In this document: positions 50,989-60,453 of the stretch, in pieces | Position numbering within the stretch: the stretch's first letter is position 1 | Layout: every line of letters begins with the position of its first letter | Source: JANQMY01 sp965228775 | Lineage (GTDB): Bacteria; Pseudomonadota; Alphaproteobacteria; JANQMY01 | Assembly (NCBI GenBank): GCA_965228775.1 | Contig: OZ245840.1 | Span: forward strand, 2,790,001 to 2,854,000 | Reading direction: 5' to 3' | DNA: 64,000 bases | Position numbers and translations under genes: made by a program | Notes under the pieces: generated by a model | What the model was told of the DNA's origin: nothing | What the model saw: the letters and a program-made list of their open reading frames with translations, nothing else | The model's database searches: none

Positions 50989-52857
50989 CTAAGCCGACCG
51001 CCGGGATTTAGCTCCCTTCACATGCGCCAAAACCAACGCCAGTGCCGCCGGTGTCATACCATCGATCCGCGCCGCCTGCCCCAGTGTCTCCGGCATTACG
51101 GCTGAGAGCTTCTGCCGCATCTCGTTAGAGAGCCCTGAGATAGACTCATAAACCATAGAGGGGCCGAGCCTTACGGCTTCGTCCCTTTTCAGAGCATCAA
51201 TATCCCTCTGCTGCCGCTCCAGATATCCTGAATACCTGGCGTCAATCTCCAGCTGTTGCCGTATCAACGGCTTGATAGCCGACAGGGTCGGCTCAACGCT
51301 GCACAGATCGTCAAACGTAACATCCGGATAGGCCAATAGATCCAGGCCACTCCTTCTAACGCCATCCTGGTTTACGTTTAGCCCCGCCTTCCTGGCCGCA
51401 GGCGGTGTTAGAGAAAACTGTGTCACCAAACGCCTGGCCTCCGACAAGTCCGCTGCTTTCCTAGAATACGCTTCTGCTCTCTCCGGCCCAACGCATCCCC
51501 ACTCAATCCCCTTCTGCGTCAGCCTCTGATCCGCATTGTCCGCCCTAAGCAACAAACGATACTCGGCTCGGGAGGTGAACATCCGATATGGCTCTGTGAC
51601 ACCCCGGGTCACAAGGTCATCGATCATCACACCGATATAACTATCGGACCGGGAGAACAGAATTGGATCAGGATCTCCGCTCGCGCGGCGGGCCGCGTTT
51701 AGCCCCGCCACCAGCCCTTGAGCCGCCGCCTCTTCGTAGCCAGTGGTGCCATTAATCTGACCCGCCAAGAACAAACCAGAAAGCTTAGTCACTTCCAAGG
51801 TCGGCCGGAGCTCTCTCGGGTCCACATAGTCATACTCTATGGCATATCCCGGACGAATGACCTCAGCAGATCCCAGGCCCGGAATGGTCTTTAGAAACGC
51901 AAGTTGGACTTCTTCCGGCAGTGACGTCGAAATACCATTCGGATAAACCGTGTCGTCATCAAGGCCTTCCGGCTCCAAGAAGATCTGATGGCCTGGCTTC
52001 TCCGAAAACCGGACGACTTTATCCTCAATCGACGGACAGTATCTTGGACCCGTCCCTTCAATCTGCCCAGAATAGATCGGCGCCCGATCCAGATTCGCCC
52101 GGATGATTTTGTGGGTCTCTTCAGTGGTTTTCGTGATGAAGCAATCCACCTGCGGCGTCGTGATTTCCTTGGTGAGGAACGAAAATGGTTCCGGCGGAGA
52201 GTCTCCCGGTTGTGGGTCGAGTCCCGCCCAGTCTATTGTCCTGCCGTCCAGCCGTGGCGGTGTTCCTGTCTTCAACCGGCCCATCGATAGGCCAAGGCCA
52301 TAGAGACGCGTTGACAATCCAACCGCCGGAGCTTCGCCCACGCGTCCGGCCGGGATCTTCCGCTCTCCAATATGAATGACGCCTTTTAGGAAAGTACCCG
52401 TGGTCACAATCACCGCGGGGGCCTGATATCTCTGTCCGCTTTCACAGACAACACCTCGAACGCTGTTCGATATGACAATGAGATCTTCGACCCCGTCCGC
52501 CACGATCTCAAGGCGATCAATCGCCCCCAAGACCGATTGCATATTTTCCCTATAGAGCTTTCGATCCGCTTGCGCCCTTGGGCCCCGGACCGCAGGCCCC
52601 TTCCGCTTATTCAAAACCCGGAACTGAATACCCGCGGCATCCGCCACCCGGCCCATCACACCATCAAGGGCATCGATCTCCCGAACAAGGTGGCCTTTCC
52701 CCAACCCGCCAATGGCCGGGTTGCAGGACATCTCGCCAATGGTTTCGATCTTGTGAGTCACCAGCAATGTCGACGCACCCATGCGCGCAGCCGCAGCGGC
52801 GGCTTCACAGCCTGCATGACCACCACCAACAACAATGACGTCAAAATCAGTCTTCAT
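50989..52857 (-). CDS. mnmG: tRNA uridine-5-carboxymethylaminomethyl synthesis enzyme MnmG (GidA)
   Basis: The 622-residue FAD enzyme has the dinucleotide motif DVIVVGGGHAGCEAA, the family signatures CNPAIGGLGKGHLVREIDAL and GLFLAGQINGTTGYEEAAAQG, and a C-terminal helical domain. With MnmE it makes cmnm5U34 in tRNA wobble positions. The frame extends to 52905, but the ATG at 52857 (MKTDFDVIVV) gives the standard N-terminus. It sits between mnmE and rsmG on the same strand. Confidence 0.97.
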   Translation of the reverse strand: MKTDFDVIVVGGGHAGCEAAAAAARMGASTLLVTHKIETIGEMSCNPAIGGLGKGHLVREIDALDGVMGRVADAAGIQFRVLNKRKGPAVRGPRAQADRKLYRENMQSVLGAIDRLEIVADGVEDLIVISNSVRGVVCESGQRYQAPAVIVTTGTFLKGVIHIGERKIPAGRVGEAPAVGLSTRLYGLGLSMGRLKTGTPPRLDGRTIDWAGLDPQPGDSPPEPFSFLTKEITTPQVDCFITKTTEETHKIIRANLDRAPIYSGQIEGTGPRYCPSIEDKVVRFSEKPGHQIFLEPEGLDDDTVYPNGISTSLPEEVQLAFLKTIPGLGSAEVIRPGYAIEYDYVDPRELRPTLEVTKLSGLFLAGQINGTTGYEEAAAQGLVAGLNAARRASGDPDPILFSRSDSYIGVMIDDLVTRGVTEPYRMFTSRAEYRLLLRADNADQRLTQKGIEWGCVGPERAEAYSRKAADLSEARRLVTQFSLTPPAARKAGLNVNQDGVRRSGLDLLAYPDVTFDDLCSVEPTLSAIKPLIRQQLEIDARYSGYLERQQRDIDALKRDEAVRLGPSMVYESISGLSNEMRQKLSAVMPETLGQAARIDGMTPAALALVLAHVKGAKSRRSA

Positions 52858-52908
52858 ATCAATCTCGGAAAGTTCCGGCCCTCGGAATGACGGGAGTTCT
52901 ATCACCGA

Positions 52909-52924
52909 TGTTTCACGTGAAACA
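52909..52924. other. parS: parS site 2 (between mnmE and mnmG)
   Basis: A second perfect TGTTTCACGTGAAACA occupies the gap between the mnmE stop and the mnmG start. The two sites are 1,992 bp apart and about 10 to 12 kb from the predicted oriC. Confidence 0.97.
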
Positions 52925-54259
52925 CTATTTTCCGATACAGAATTCTTTAAAAACGACGTCTAGCATATCCTCAACGCCCGCACGCCCCGTAATTTCACCC
53001 AGGGCCCTCATCGCCACACGAAGCTCCTCTGCCAACAAATCGGGCTCTTCCGCGGATACTTCAAGTACCCGATCCAACGCCTCCACGCATCGATCCAATG
53101 CGGAACGATGCCGGATCCGGGTTGGAACAATCGCCGGTTTCCTTGAAAGCTGCTCTCTCAGCATCTTCTCCAGAGACGACAGCAGCTCATCCACACCAGC
53201 GCCAGTCTTCACAGAAAGAGTGAGCTCCGAGGGAGACAGCGCCAGCTCATTCTGATCAACCAGATCCGTTTTATTGACCAGAACCATGTTGGGCGAAAAC
53301 CCAAAATCCATATCATCTGCAAACGATGAAACATCCCGCATATAAATCCGAATATCAGCGGACTCAATTTGGGCCATGGCACGTTCGACACCGATGCGCT
53401 CCACATCATCCTCTGCATCCCTCAATCCGGCGGTATCCACCACAGTGACCGGGACACCGCCTATGTTCAGGTGGATTTCGAGAAAGTCCCTCGTGGTCCC
53501 GGGCCGGTCAGATACGATCGCCACATCCCTTTGCGCCAAGAGATTTAGCAGACTCGACTTGCCCACATTAGGTGGTCCAAAGATTGCGACGCGGAAACCG
53601 TCTCGCACACGCTCTCCCAGACTGGCTCCCTCAAGGTGTTTCCTGATCGCCTGCCTCAGAACCTCTATCTTCGGCAGAACGAGAACGCTCAACTCGTCCG
53701 GCAGGTCTTCATCGGCGAAGTCGATCTCAGCTTCCACATGACCAAGACAACGAATGAGGTCTCCTCGCCATTCCTCATACAGTTTGGACAACGCCCCATT
53801 CATTTGGGAGAACGCCTGTTTTCTCTGGAGAGGTGTCTCAGCCTCGATCAGATCGGAAAGTCCCTCGACTTCGGTCAGATCCAACCGGCCATTGTGAAAC
53901 GCCTGTCTAGAGAACTCCCCCGGCTCCGCAAACCGCACACCGTCAATCGCGGAAAGCGCCTCCAAGACCCCGTCCACAACGGCGCGTCCGCCGTGGGATT
54001 GAAATTCCGCAACGTCCTCGCCCGTGAAGCTTTTGGGTCCCTCAAACCAGAGCACAAGACCCTCGTCTAGGGCTTCGCCACCGGACCAAAACGTCCGAAG
54101 AGAAAATGATCCAGCGATCGGTGGTTCGCGACGTGTCAAGCTCTCCACACATTGACGGGCCTTCGGTCCCGAAACACGGATGACCGCCACACCGGCCGGC
54201 ACGGACCCAGACGACAGCGCCGCAATCGTATCTATTTGGCCGAAAGGACTTTCGCCCAC
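52925..54259 (-). CDS. mnmE: tRNA modification GTPase MnmE (TrmE)
   Basis: The 444-residue protein has the N-terminal tetrahydrofolate-binding domain (TIAALSSGSVPAGVAVIRVSG), the helical domain with DLIEAETPLQRKQA, the inserted G domain with P-loop GPPNVGKSSLLN, switch II VVDTAGLRDAEDDVE and NKTD, and the C-terminal FCIGK with the catalytic cysteine. It partners MnmG. The stop is adjacent to parS site 2. The gene directly follows the DUF6489 gene (52 kb region operon order DUF6489-mnmE-mnmG-rsmG-parA-parB). Confidence 0.97.
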   Translation of the reverse strand: MGESPFGQIDTIAALSSGSVPAGVAVIRVSGPKARQCVESLTRREPPIAGSFSLRTFWSGGEALDEGLVLWFEGPKSFTGEDVAEFQSHGGRAVVDGVLEALSAIDGVRFAEPGEFSRQAFHNGRLDLTEVEGLSDLIEAETPLQRKQAFSQMNGALSKLYEEWRGDLIRCLGHVEAEIDFADEDLPDELSVLVLPKIEVLRQAIRKHLEGASLGERVRDGFRVAIFGPPNVGKSSLLNLLAQRDVAIVSDRPGTTRDFLEIHLNIGGVPVTVVDTAGLRDAEDDVERIGVERAMAQIESADIRIYMRDVSSFADDMDFGFSPNMVLVNKTDLVDQNELALSPSELTLSVKTGAGVDELLSSLEKMLREQLSRKPAIVPTRIRHRSALDRCVEALDRVLEVSAEEPDLLAEELRVAMRALGEITGRAGVEDMLDVVFKEFCIGK

Positions 54260-54565
54260 TTATTCTTCGTCCTGCGTCTCTTTGCGCCGCGACCGTTTCC
54301 GGGTTGGCGATTTCTCCGTCTTCTTTGCGGGATCGATCGCTGTCTTGGCGGCACTCCACAGAATCTTCTGGAGCTGCTCCAATCCCTGAGCGCCAACAGG
54401 CCCCCAGACTTTCATCAAGGTTTCCGGGTCGAGCATGCCCCGCGCCGACTGCATTTGATCCATCAAACCGTTGATCATGGCTTCCTGCAGCGGCCCCACA
54501 TCCGGCAATCCCAGAAGGCGCCGTGCTTCTTCCGGGGTGAGATCAACCTCAACCGTGATTTTCAT
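54260..54565 (-). CDS. DUF6489 family protein
   Basis: The 101-residue protein starts MKITVEVDLTPEEARRLLGLPD, has a helical middle (MINGLMDQMQSARGMLDPETLMKVW) and a basic, probably disordered tail (KRSRRKE). It resembles the alphaproteobacterial family DUF6489, often found near mnmE. Its stop touches the mnmE start. The function is unknown. Confidence 0.75.
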   Translation of the reverse strand: MKITVEVDLTPEEARRLLGLPDVGPLQEAMINGLMDQMQSARGMLDPETLMKVWGPVGAQGLEQLQKILWSAAKTAIDPAKKTEKSPTRKRSRRKETQDEE

Positions 54566-54652
54566 AAACCCGATTCCTTCTCATCTTTGTCATTGAAACC
54601 GATTAAAGACGGTATTTCTCCACATCGCATCGCCATGCATTATATAGGGGCC

Positions 54653-56701
54653 ATGAGCAAAAATATCCTTGGTGAATCCACCAGCCCCTACCTTATTCAG
54701 CACAAAGATAATCCCGTCCACTGGCAGGTATGGGGAGCCGAAGCGCTCGCCATGGCCAAAGCCAAGGACAAGCCAATCTTGCTGTCCGTCGGCTATGCCG
54801 CCTGCCATTGGTGCCACGTAATGGCACATGAAAGTTTCGAAGACGACGAAACCGCGAAGCTCATGAATCAGCTGTTCGTGAACATCAAAGTTGACCGTGA
54901 AGAACGGCCCGACATCGATACCATTTATATGAGTGCGCTGCATATGTTGGGGCAACGCGGCGGCTGGCCCCTTACCATGTTCTTGACGCCAGATGGCGAT
55001 CCGTTTTGGGGCGGTACTTATTTTCCGAAAGAACCCCGATATGGAATGCCTTCTTTCAAGGAAGTCTTGACTCAAATCCACAATGCCTATCGCACCTCGC
55101 CGCAGAATATCCGCAAGAACACCGAGGCACTGCGGAACGGGTTGGAACAAGAAGCCCGGAAAGAAACGCCCGGGCAGCTCTCGAGCCAGATCCTCGACGC
55201 GGCGGCCGAAAAACTGATCACCATGATCGACATGGAATTAGGCGGCTTGAAGGGCGCTCCCAAATTTCCCCAAACGGCCTTGCTAGAACTTCTTTGGCGC
55301 GCCTATCTGCGAACCGGAAACGAGACCTATCGGGCCGGCGTTGAGATTTCCCTCAACGCCATGTGCCAAGGCGGGATCTATGACCACCTAGGGGGCGGCT
55401 GGGCACGCTATTCAGTGGACGAGCGCTGGCTTGCCCCTCATTTCGAGAAGATGCTGTATGACAATGCCCTCCTGATTCAGCTCCTCACCCAGGTCTGGCG
55501 TCACAATCAAAGCCCGCTTTATGAACAGCGGATTGCCGAGACTGTCGACTGGCTCAAGCGGGAGATGATCGCCAGCAATGGCGGGTTTGCAGCATCCCTT
55601 GACGCAGATTCCGAAGGTGAAGAAGGCAAGTTCTACGTTTGGTCGAAAGCGGAACTCGATCGCCTTTTGCCAGCGGAAAGCCAAACACTGTTTCATCAGA
55701 CCTATGACGTTTCCGACGGTGGCAACTGGGAAGACACAAACATTCTTAATCGATTGTTATCGCCCCTTCCCCTGACGGACGCGGAAGAAGATTCACTACA
55801 TGCTTGCCGACAGCTGCTTCTTGAACACCGGTCCCATCGTGAACGGCCAGGCTGGGACGACAAAGTGCTTGCAGACTGGAATGGCTTGATGATCAGTGCA
55901 CTGACGTCAGCCGGAATGGCGTTCGATCGGGATGACTGGGTTGATTTGGCACGCACCGCATATGAAGCCGTGTGCAGCACCATGGGGTTCACCAAAGACG
56001 GTGAAGAGCGTCTTTACCATAGTGCGCGCGATGGTCAGGCCCAGCACTCCGCCACGTCCGAAGACCATGCCAACATGGCACACGCCGCCCTTCTCTTGTT
56101 TGAGGCAACACAGGAAAGCCAATACCTCAAAAAAGCAGAAGCATGGGTGGAAACACTCAACACACATTATTGGGCGGGAGATGCAGGTGGTTATTATCTG
56201 ACCGCGGATGATGCGGAAGCCCTAATTGTCAGAACACGAACCGCCGACGATGACGCCACCCCAAACGCCAATGGCACCATGGTCGATGTCCTCACCCGTC
56301 TTGGCCACATCACTGGAAATGCGTCCTACGCAGTGCGCGCCGATACGATCTTGCATTCGTTTGGCGGCGCTGTGCAGACCAACTTTTTCCAGCTAGGCAC
56401 GCTGCTGAACAATTTCGAGTTCTACACGTCGACCGCTCAAATCGTGATTTGCGGAAACAAAGACGATGATCAAGTGCAAACGTTCCTTAGAACCGTCCAT
56501 GGGTTCTCAATCCCGAACCAGCTTCTTCTTTTGATACCGCCCGGAACACAGGTTCCAGATCATCATCCCGCCACCGGCAAAGGCATGATCGACGGCATGC
56601 CGACGGCCTATATATGCATCGGCCAGACATGTTCGCTTCCTTGCACCGATGTGGCGTCACTGACCGATAATCTGGAATGTAATTTCAAACAGAAGGCCTG
56701 A
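54653..56701 (+). CDS. Thioredoxin-domain / YyaL (DUF255) protein
   Basis: The 682-residue protein begins STSPYLIQHKDNPVHWQVWG and has the thioredoxin-like CHWCHVMAHESFED with two cysteines, the KVDREERPDIDTIYM motif and a long alpha/alpha-barrel half (GGIYDHLGGGWARYSVDERWLAPHFEKMLYDNA). The family (spermatogenesis-associated SPATA20/YyaL) has no settled function, although the barrel resembles sugar-modifying epimerases. The open frame extends upstream to 54152, but the ATG at 54653 with AGGGG ahead gives the family start. Divergent from the DUF6489 gene. Confidence 0.92.
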   Translation: MSKNILGESTSPYLIQHKDNPVHWQVWGAEALAMAKAKDKPILLSVGYAACHWCHVMAHESFEDDETAKLMNQLFVNIKVDREERPDIDTIYMSALHMLGQRGGWPLTMFLTPDGDPFWGGTYFPKEPRYGMPSFKEVLTQIHNAYRTSPQNIRKNTEALRNGLEQEARKETPGQLSSQILDAAAEKLITMIDMELGGLKGAPKFPQTALLELLWRAYLRTGNETYRAGVEISLNAMCQGGIYDHLGGGWARYSVDERWLAPHFEKMLYDNALLIQLLTQVWRHNQSPLYEQRIAETVDWLKREMIASNGGFAASLDADSEGEEGKFYVWSKAELDRLLPAESQTLFHQTYDVSDGGNWEDTNILNRLLSPLPLTDAEEDSLHACRQLLLEHRSHRERPGWDDKVLADWNGLMISALTSAGMAFDRDDWVDLARTAYEAVCSTMGFTKDGEERLYHSARDGQAQHSATSEDHANMAHAALLLFEATQESQYLKKAEAWVETLNTHYWAGDAGGYYLTADDAEALIVRTRTADDDATPNANGTMVDVLTRLGHITGNASYAVRADTILHSFGGAVQTNFFQLGTLLNNFEFYTSTAQIVICGNKDDDQVQTFLRTVHGFSIPNQLLLLIPPGTQVPDHHPATGKGMIDGMPTAYICIGQTCSLPCTDVASLTDNLECNFKQKA

Positions 56702-56773
56702 TTGGCTGTTTCATTTTTCAGGCCTCCGAATTACGGTTAACCAAATTTTTTTCCCAGTCACAGGAGATTTTGC

Positions 56774-57472
56774 GTGAGCGGACAGGACATTACCATTTCC
56801 GGCCCGGATGGATCATTCGGCGGTTACCTTGCCACCCCGGCCAGCGGCAGCGGACCTGGTGTGGTTGTTATCCAGGAAATATTCGGCGTTAACAAAGTCA
56901 TGCGGGATATCGCCGACGGATTGGCCGCGCAAGGATACACGGCCTTATGCCCAGACCTTTTCTGGCGCATTGAGCCTGGAATCCAGCTAACCGATCAGTC
57001 GCAGGAAGAATGGCAAAAGGCTTTCGATCTCTTCGGCAAGTTCGACGTCGATGCCGGCGTGAAAGACATTGACGCAACGATTTCCCACCTGCGTGGACTG
57101 GAAGGAAGTTCCGGCAAAGTCGGCGCGGTTGGATACTGCCTTGGCGGGCTTCTCGCTTACCTCACCGCCGCCCGCACCTCTGCCGATGCAAGCGTCGGTT
57201 TTTATGGCGTCAACATTCAAGAAAAGCTGAGCGAAGCCGGAAACATCTCAAAGCCGCTTATGCTGCATGTGGCAACAAAGGACCAGTTTGTTCCCCCAGA
57301 AGCCCAACAGGCGGTGAAGGACGGCCTTAGCGGAAATGCCAATGTCACCATCCATTCTTATGAAGGCAACGATCATGCGTTCGCGCGCGTCGGCGGTGAA
57401 CACTACGACAAAGCCGCCGCTGACCTTGCCAATCAACGCACGGCCGACTTCTTCAAATCGAACTTGGCTTAA
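56774..57472 (+). CDS. Dienelactone hydrolase family protein
   Basis: The 232-residue alpha/beta hydrolase starts at a GTG with ribosome-binding site CAGGAG. It shows VVVIQEIFGVNKVMRDIADGLA, YTALCPDLFWR, the nucleophile elbow GAVGYCLGGLLAY (Cys122) and a late HSYEGNDHAF with the catalytic His. The cysteine nucleophile and Glu in QEIFG fit true dienelactone hydrolases, which open muconolactone-like rings in aromatic catabolism, although many relatives have other substrates. A quinone oxidoreductase gene follows 12 bp downstream, probably in the same unit. Confidence 0.9.
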   Translation: MSGQDITISGPDGSFGGYLATPASGSGPGVVVIQEIFGVNKVMRDIADGLAAQGYTALCPDLFWRIEPGIQLTDQSQEEWQKAFDLFGKFDVDAGVKDIDATISHLRGLEGSSGKVGAVGYCLGGLLAYLTAARTSADASVGFYGVNIQEKLSEAGNISKPLMLHVATKDQFVPPEAQQAVKDGLSGNANVTIHSYEGNDHAFARVGGEHYDKAAADLANQRTADFFKSNLA

Positions 57473-57484
57473 AGAGGCAATCTC

Positions 57485-58456
57485 ATGCACGGCTTTCGGA
57501 TTGAGCAGCCAGGCCCACCGGACGTACTCAAATGGCAAGAAATCGACCTGCCTGATCCAGAGCCCGGTCAAGTTCAAATCAAACACCGGACCTGTGGCGT
57601 CAACTATATCGACGTTTATCACCGGTCCGGCCTTTACCCACTTCCGTTGCCAACCGGCATTGGTTTAGAAGCATGTGGCACGGTCGTTTCTGTTGGTGAC
57701 GGTGTTTCCAACCTTGCAGTTGGCGATAGGGTTGCCTACGGAACCGGTCCGCTCGGCGCTTACAGCGAAGCGGCAAATGTTGGTGCTGACCGGGTGGTTA
57801 AAGTGCCGGAAACCATTTCCGACGACGTCGCCGCCGCAATGATGCTCAAAGGCATGACAGCACAATACCTCCTCCGGCAAACCTATGAGGTAAAGTCAGG
57901 CGACACGATTTTGGTCCACGCGGCCGCCGGCGGTGTCGGTCTCATCATGTGCCAATGGGCGAGCAATCTTGGCGCCACGGTCATCGGCACCGTGGGCAGT
58001 GAAGAAAAAGCCGAACTGGCCAAACAGCATGGCTGCCATCACGCCATCCTTTACCGGGAAGAAAGCGTCCCAGAAAAAGTACGCGCGCTTACCGACGGCA
58101 AAGGCGTCCCAGTCGTTTACGATTCCGTCGGCAAGGACACATTCGATGGGTCTATCGACAGCCTCCATCCTCGGGGGCTCATGGTTTCTTTCGGCAACGC
58201 ATCCGGGCCGGTACCACCGGTTGATATGGGCATGTTGTCTCAAAAGGGATCGCTTTATGTGACCCGGCCAACCTTGTTCAACTACACCCAGTCCGCTGAA
58301 GATTTAGCGAAGACCGCCGCCGACGTGGTTGACGTCATCTCAAAAGGCATTGTGAAGATCGATATCCACCAACGATATGCGCTTAAAGATGCGCGCCAGG
58401 CGCATAAGGACTTGGAAGCACGGCGAACCACCGGCGCGACAATCCTGATTCCTTAG
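57485..58456 (+). CDS. NADPH:quinone oxidoreductase (zinc-independent MDR family)
   Basis: The 323-residue protein is a medium-chain reductase with HRTCGVNYIDVYHRSGLYPLP, GDRVAYGTGPLGAYSE, the cofactor motif AAAGGVGLIMCQWA and VIGTVGSEEKAELAKQHGC. It lacks the zinc-binding cysteines of alcohol dehydrogenases and matches QOR/zeta-crystallin enzymes that reduce quinones with NADPH. It shares an operon with the dienelactone hydrolase and converges on rho. Confidence 0.93.
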   Translation: MHGFRIEQPGPPDVLKWQEIDLPDPEPGQVQIKHRTCGVNYIDVYHRSGLYPLPLPTGIGLEACGTVVSVGDGVSNLAVGDRVAYGTGPLGAYSEAANVGADRVVKVPETISDDVAAAMMLKGMTAQYLLRQTYEVKSGDTILVHAAAGGVGLIMCQWASNLGATVIGTVGSEEKAELAKQHGCHHAILYREESVPEKVRALTDGKGVPVVYDSVGKDTFDGSIDSLHPRGLMVSFGNASGPVPPVDMGMLSQKGSLYVTRPTLFNYTQSAEDLAKTAADVVDVISKGIVKIDIHQRYALKDARQAHKDLEARRTTGATILIP

Positions 58457-58480
58457 AACGCAATTCTAATCCCTGATGGA

Positions 58481-59752
58481 TTAGGTGTTCATGCTGTCGA
58501 AGAATTCGTCGTTGGTCTTGCTCGTGCGCAGCTTGTCGAGCAGGAACTCGATGGCATCCACCGTCCCCATTGGGTTGAGGATCCGCCGAAGCACGTACAT
58601 TTTCTGCAACGTGCCCTTCTCGACCAGCAGCTCTTCCTTCCGTGTGCCGGACCTGGTGATGTCGATCGACGGGAAGACCCGCTTATCGGCGACTTTACGG
58701 TCAAGGATGATTTCCGAGTTACCAGTGCCCTTGAATTCCTCGAAGATGACTTCATCCATCCGGCTGCCGGTATCGATCAGCGCCGTCGCAATAATCGTCA
58801 GTGAGCCGCCTTCTTCAATGTTACGCGCCGCGCCAAAGAAGCGCTTTGGACGCTGTAAGGCATTGGCGTCAACACCACCCGTCAGCACCTTACCCGACGA
58901 AGGAACCACTGTGTTATAGGCACGGCCCAAACGGGTGATCGAATCCAGCAGGATAACCACATCCCGTCCATGTTCGGTCAACCGTTTTGCTTTCTCGATG
59001 ACCATTTCCGCCACTTGCACGTGGCGTCCCGCAGGTTCGTCAAAAGTTGACGAGATTACCTCGCCCTTCACCGACCGCTGCATATCCGTCACTTCTTCTG
59101 GACGTTCATCGATCAACAAGACAATCAAATAACATTCCGGATGATTGCTGGTGATGGAATGGGCAATGTTCTGCAACAATACCGTTTTACCGGTACGCGG
59201 CGGCGCCACAATCAGACCACGCTGGCCTTTGCCCAATGGCGCCACCAAATCAATGACCCTTGAGCTCATGTCCTTCACGGTCGGATCTTCGATTTCCATA
59301 TTGATCCGCTCTTCAGGATAAAGCGGCGTCAAATTATCGAAATGGACCTTGTGGCGCGTCTTCTCCGGATCTTCGAAGTTGATCGATGTGACCTTGAGCA
59401 GCGCGAAATAACGTTCGCCGTCTTTCGGCGAGCGAATTTGCCCTTCAACCGTATCCCCCGTCCGCAACGAAAAGCGGCGGATTTGACTGGGGCTTACATA
59501 GATGTCATCCGGTCCTGGAAGATAATTCGCTTCCGGAGACCGCAGAAATCCGAACCCGTCCTGCAAAACTTCGAGAACCCCGCCGCCCGTTATTTGGACG
59601 TCGTTCTCCGCAAGCTGCTTCAAAATCGCAAACATCATGTCTTGTTTGCGCATAGCACTTGCGTTTTCGACTTCTAACTCTTCAGCGAAGGCCAGCAGAT
59701 CTGTCGGCGTCTTTGCCTTCAGCTCCTGCAATTTCATCTCGTGAACCGTCAT
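58481..59752 (-). CDS. rho: Transcription termination factor Rho
   Basis: The 423-residue hexameric helicase has the RNA-binding cold-shock-like domain (about 50-130, GFGFLRSPEANYLPGPDDIYVS), Walker A APPRTGKTVLLQNIA, Walker B VVILLDSITRLGRAYN, the Q-loop region VLTGGVDANALQRPKRFFGAARN and the R-loop. It releases stalled RNA polymerase. Without rho's usual trpE or thrC neighbours, it sits between the quinone oxidoreductase and hemJ; the 242-bp gap ahead of it contains its leader and no other clear gene. Confidence 0.97.
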   Translation of the reverse strand: MTVHEMKLQELKAKTPTDLLAFAEELEVENASAMRKQDMMFAILKQLAENDVQITGGGVLEVLQDGFGFLRSPEANYLPGPDDIYVSPSQIRRFSLRTGDTVEGQIRSPKDGERYFALLKVTSINFEDPEKTRHKVHFDNLTPLYPEERINMEIEDPTVKDMSSRVIDLVAPLGKGQRGLIVAPPRTGKTVLLQNIAHSITSNHPECYLIVLLIDERPEEVTDMQRSVKGEVISSTFDEPAGRHVQVAEMVIEKAKRLTEHGRDVVILLDSITRLGRAYNTVVPSSGKVLTGGVDANALQRPKRFFGAARNIEEGGSLTIIATALIDTGSRMDEVIFEEFKGTGNSEIILDRKVADKRVFPSIDITRSGTRKEELLVEKGTLQKMYVLRRILNPMGTVDAIEFLLDKLRTSKTNDEFFDSMNT

Positions 59753-59994
59753 CGGCTTGAACTTCGTAATCGGAACGTTAATGGGTTAAGTGGTTGAAAA
59801 CGGGCCGCTTTGTCTGCATTTCCGGTCGCGATTGACCAAGCGGGATAGGAAAGGAATGAAAGTTTGGCAGATTGTCAGCGGCTCTGGTCTCGGACCGGAC
59901 GAGCAGAACTCATATTAGAGAGATATTCTGACACCCTTTTGGACATATAAGCTGATTTGCATCACCAAACAAGAGGCACAAATGAGCGGATTGC
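59753..59994. other. Intergenic region upstream of rho
   Basis: This 242-bp gap between rho and hemJ has no supported gene. A 20-codon plus-strand frame at 59857-59919 starts with ATG but its upstream Shine-Dalgarno is too close, so I do not call it. The rho leader may act in autoregulation. Confidence 0.4.
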
Positions 59995-60447
59995 CTAAAA
60001 CGGCTTCAGAATGACCAAAAAAACGATGCCGATCATCAGCACTGTGGGCACTTCATTGATAATTCTAAAGAACTTCGCAGGGCGTTCATTACGATCAGCG
60101 GCGAAATCTTTGCGCAGTTTGGCAAAGAAACCGTGAACGCCGGTCAAACCGAGCAACAAAAGCAATTTTCCGTGAAACCAACCCGCCGACCACGCATCCA
60201 CATTCGGCATGACAGACAGCAGCAGCCCAAACACCCATGTGGCAATCATCGCAGGCGTCATGATGATCCGAAGAAGTTTTTCTTCCATCATCTTGAAGGT
60301 TTCGGACATAGGCGACCCTTTGGGCGCATCTACATGATAGACGAAGAGACGCGGCAGATAGAGCATTCCGGCCATCCATGAAATCACCGCGATAAGGTGC
60401 AGCGCCTTGATGGGCAGGTAAAAATCCACCAGAAAATCCATGATCAT
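59995..60447 (-). CDS. hemJ: Protoporphyrinogen oxidase HemJ
   Basis: The 150-residue protein has four predicted helices and the conserved histidine and lysine residues of HemJ, e.g. KALHLIAVISWMAGMLYLPRLFVYH at residues 14-38, WFHGKLLLLLGLTGVHGF, and the terminal NEVPTVLMIGIVFLVILKPF. HemJ oxidises protoporphyrinogen IX at the membrane and binds heme. It is followed (upstream on the minus strand) by hemH and hemE, so three late heme genes cluster. The ATG at 60447 or 60441 both fit. Confidence 0.93.
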   Translation of the reverse strand: MIMDFLVDFYLPIKALHLIAVISWMAGMLYLPRLFVYHVDAPKGSPMSETFKMMEEKLLRIIMTPAMIATWVFGLLLSVMPNVDAWSAGWFHGKLLLLLGLTGVHGFFAKLRKDFAADRNERPAKFFRIINEVPTVLMIGIVFLVILKPF

Positions 60448-60453
60448 CGCCCC

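Noticed and set aside
58466..58484. Short inverted repeat CTAATCC/GGATTAG between the quinone oxidoreductase and rho genes
   Set aside because: It is only seven base pairs with no T-run, too weak to call a terminator.
59857..59919. 20-codon plus-strand frame upstream of rho
   Set aside because: The purine-rich stretch is too close to the ATG to be a ribosome-binding site and the peptide has no recognisable character.
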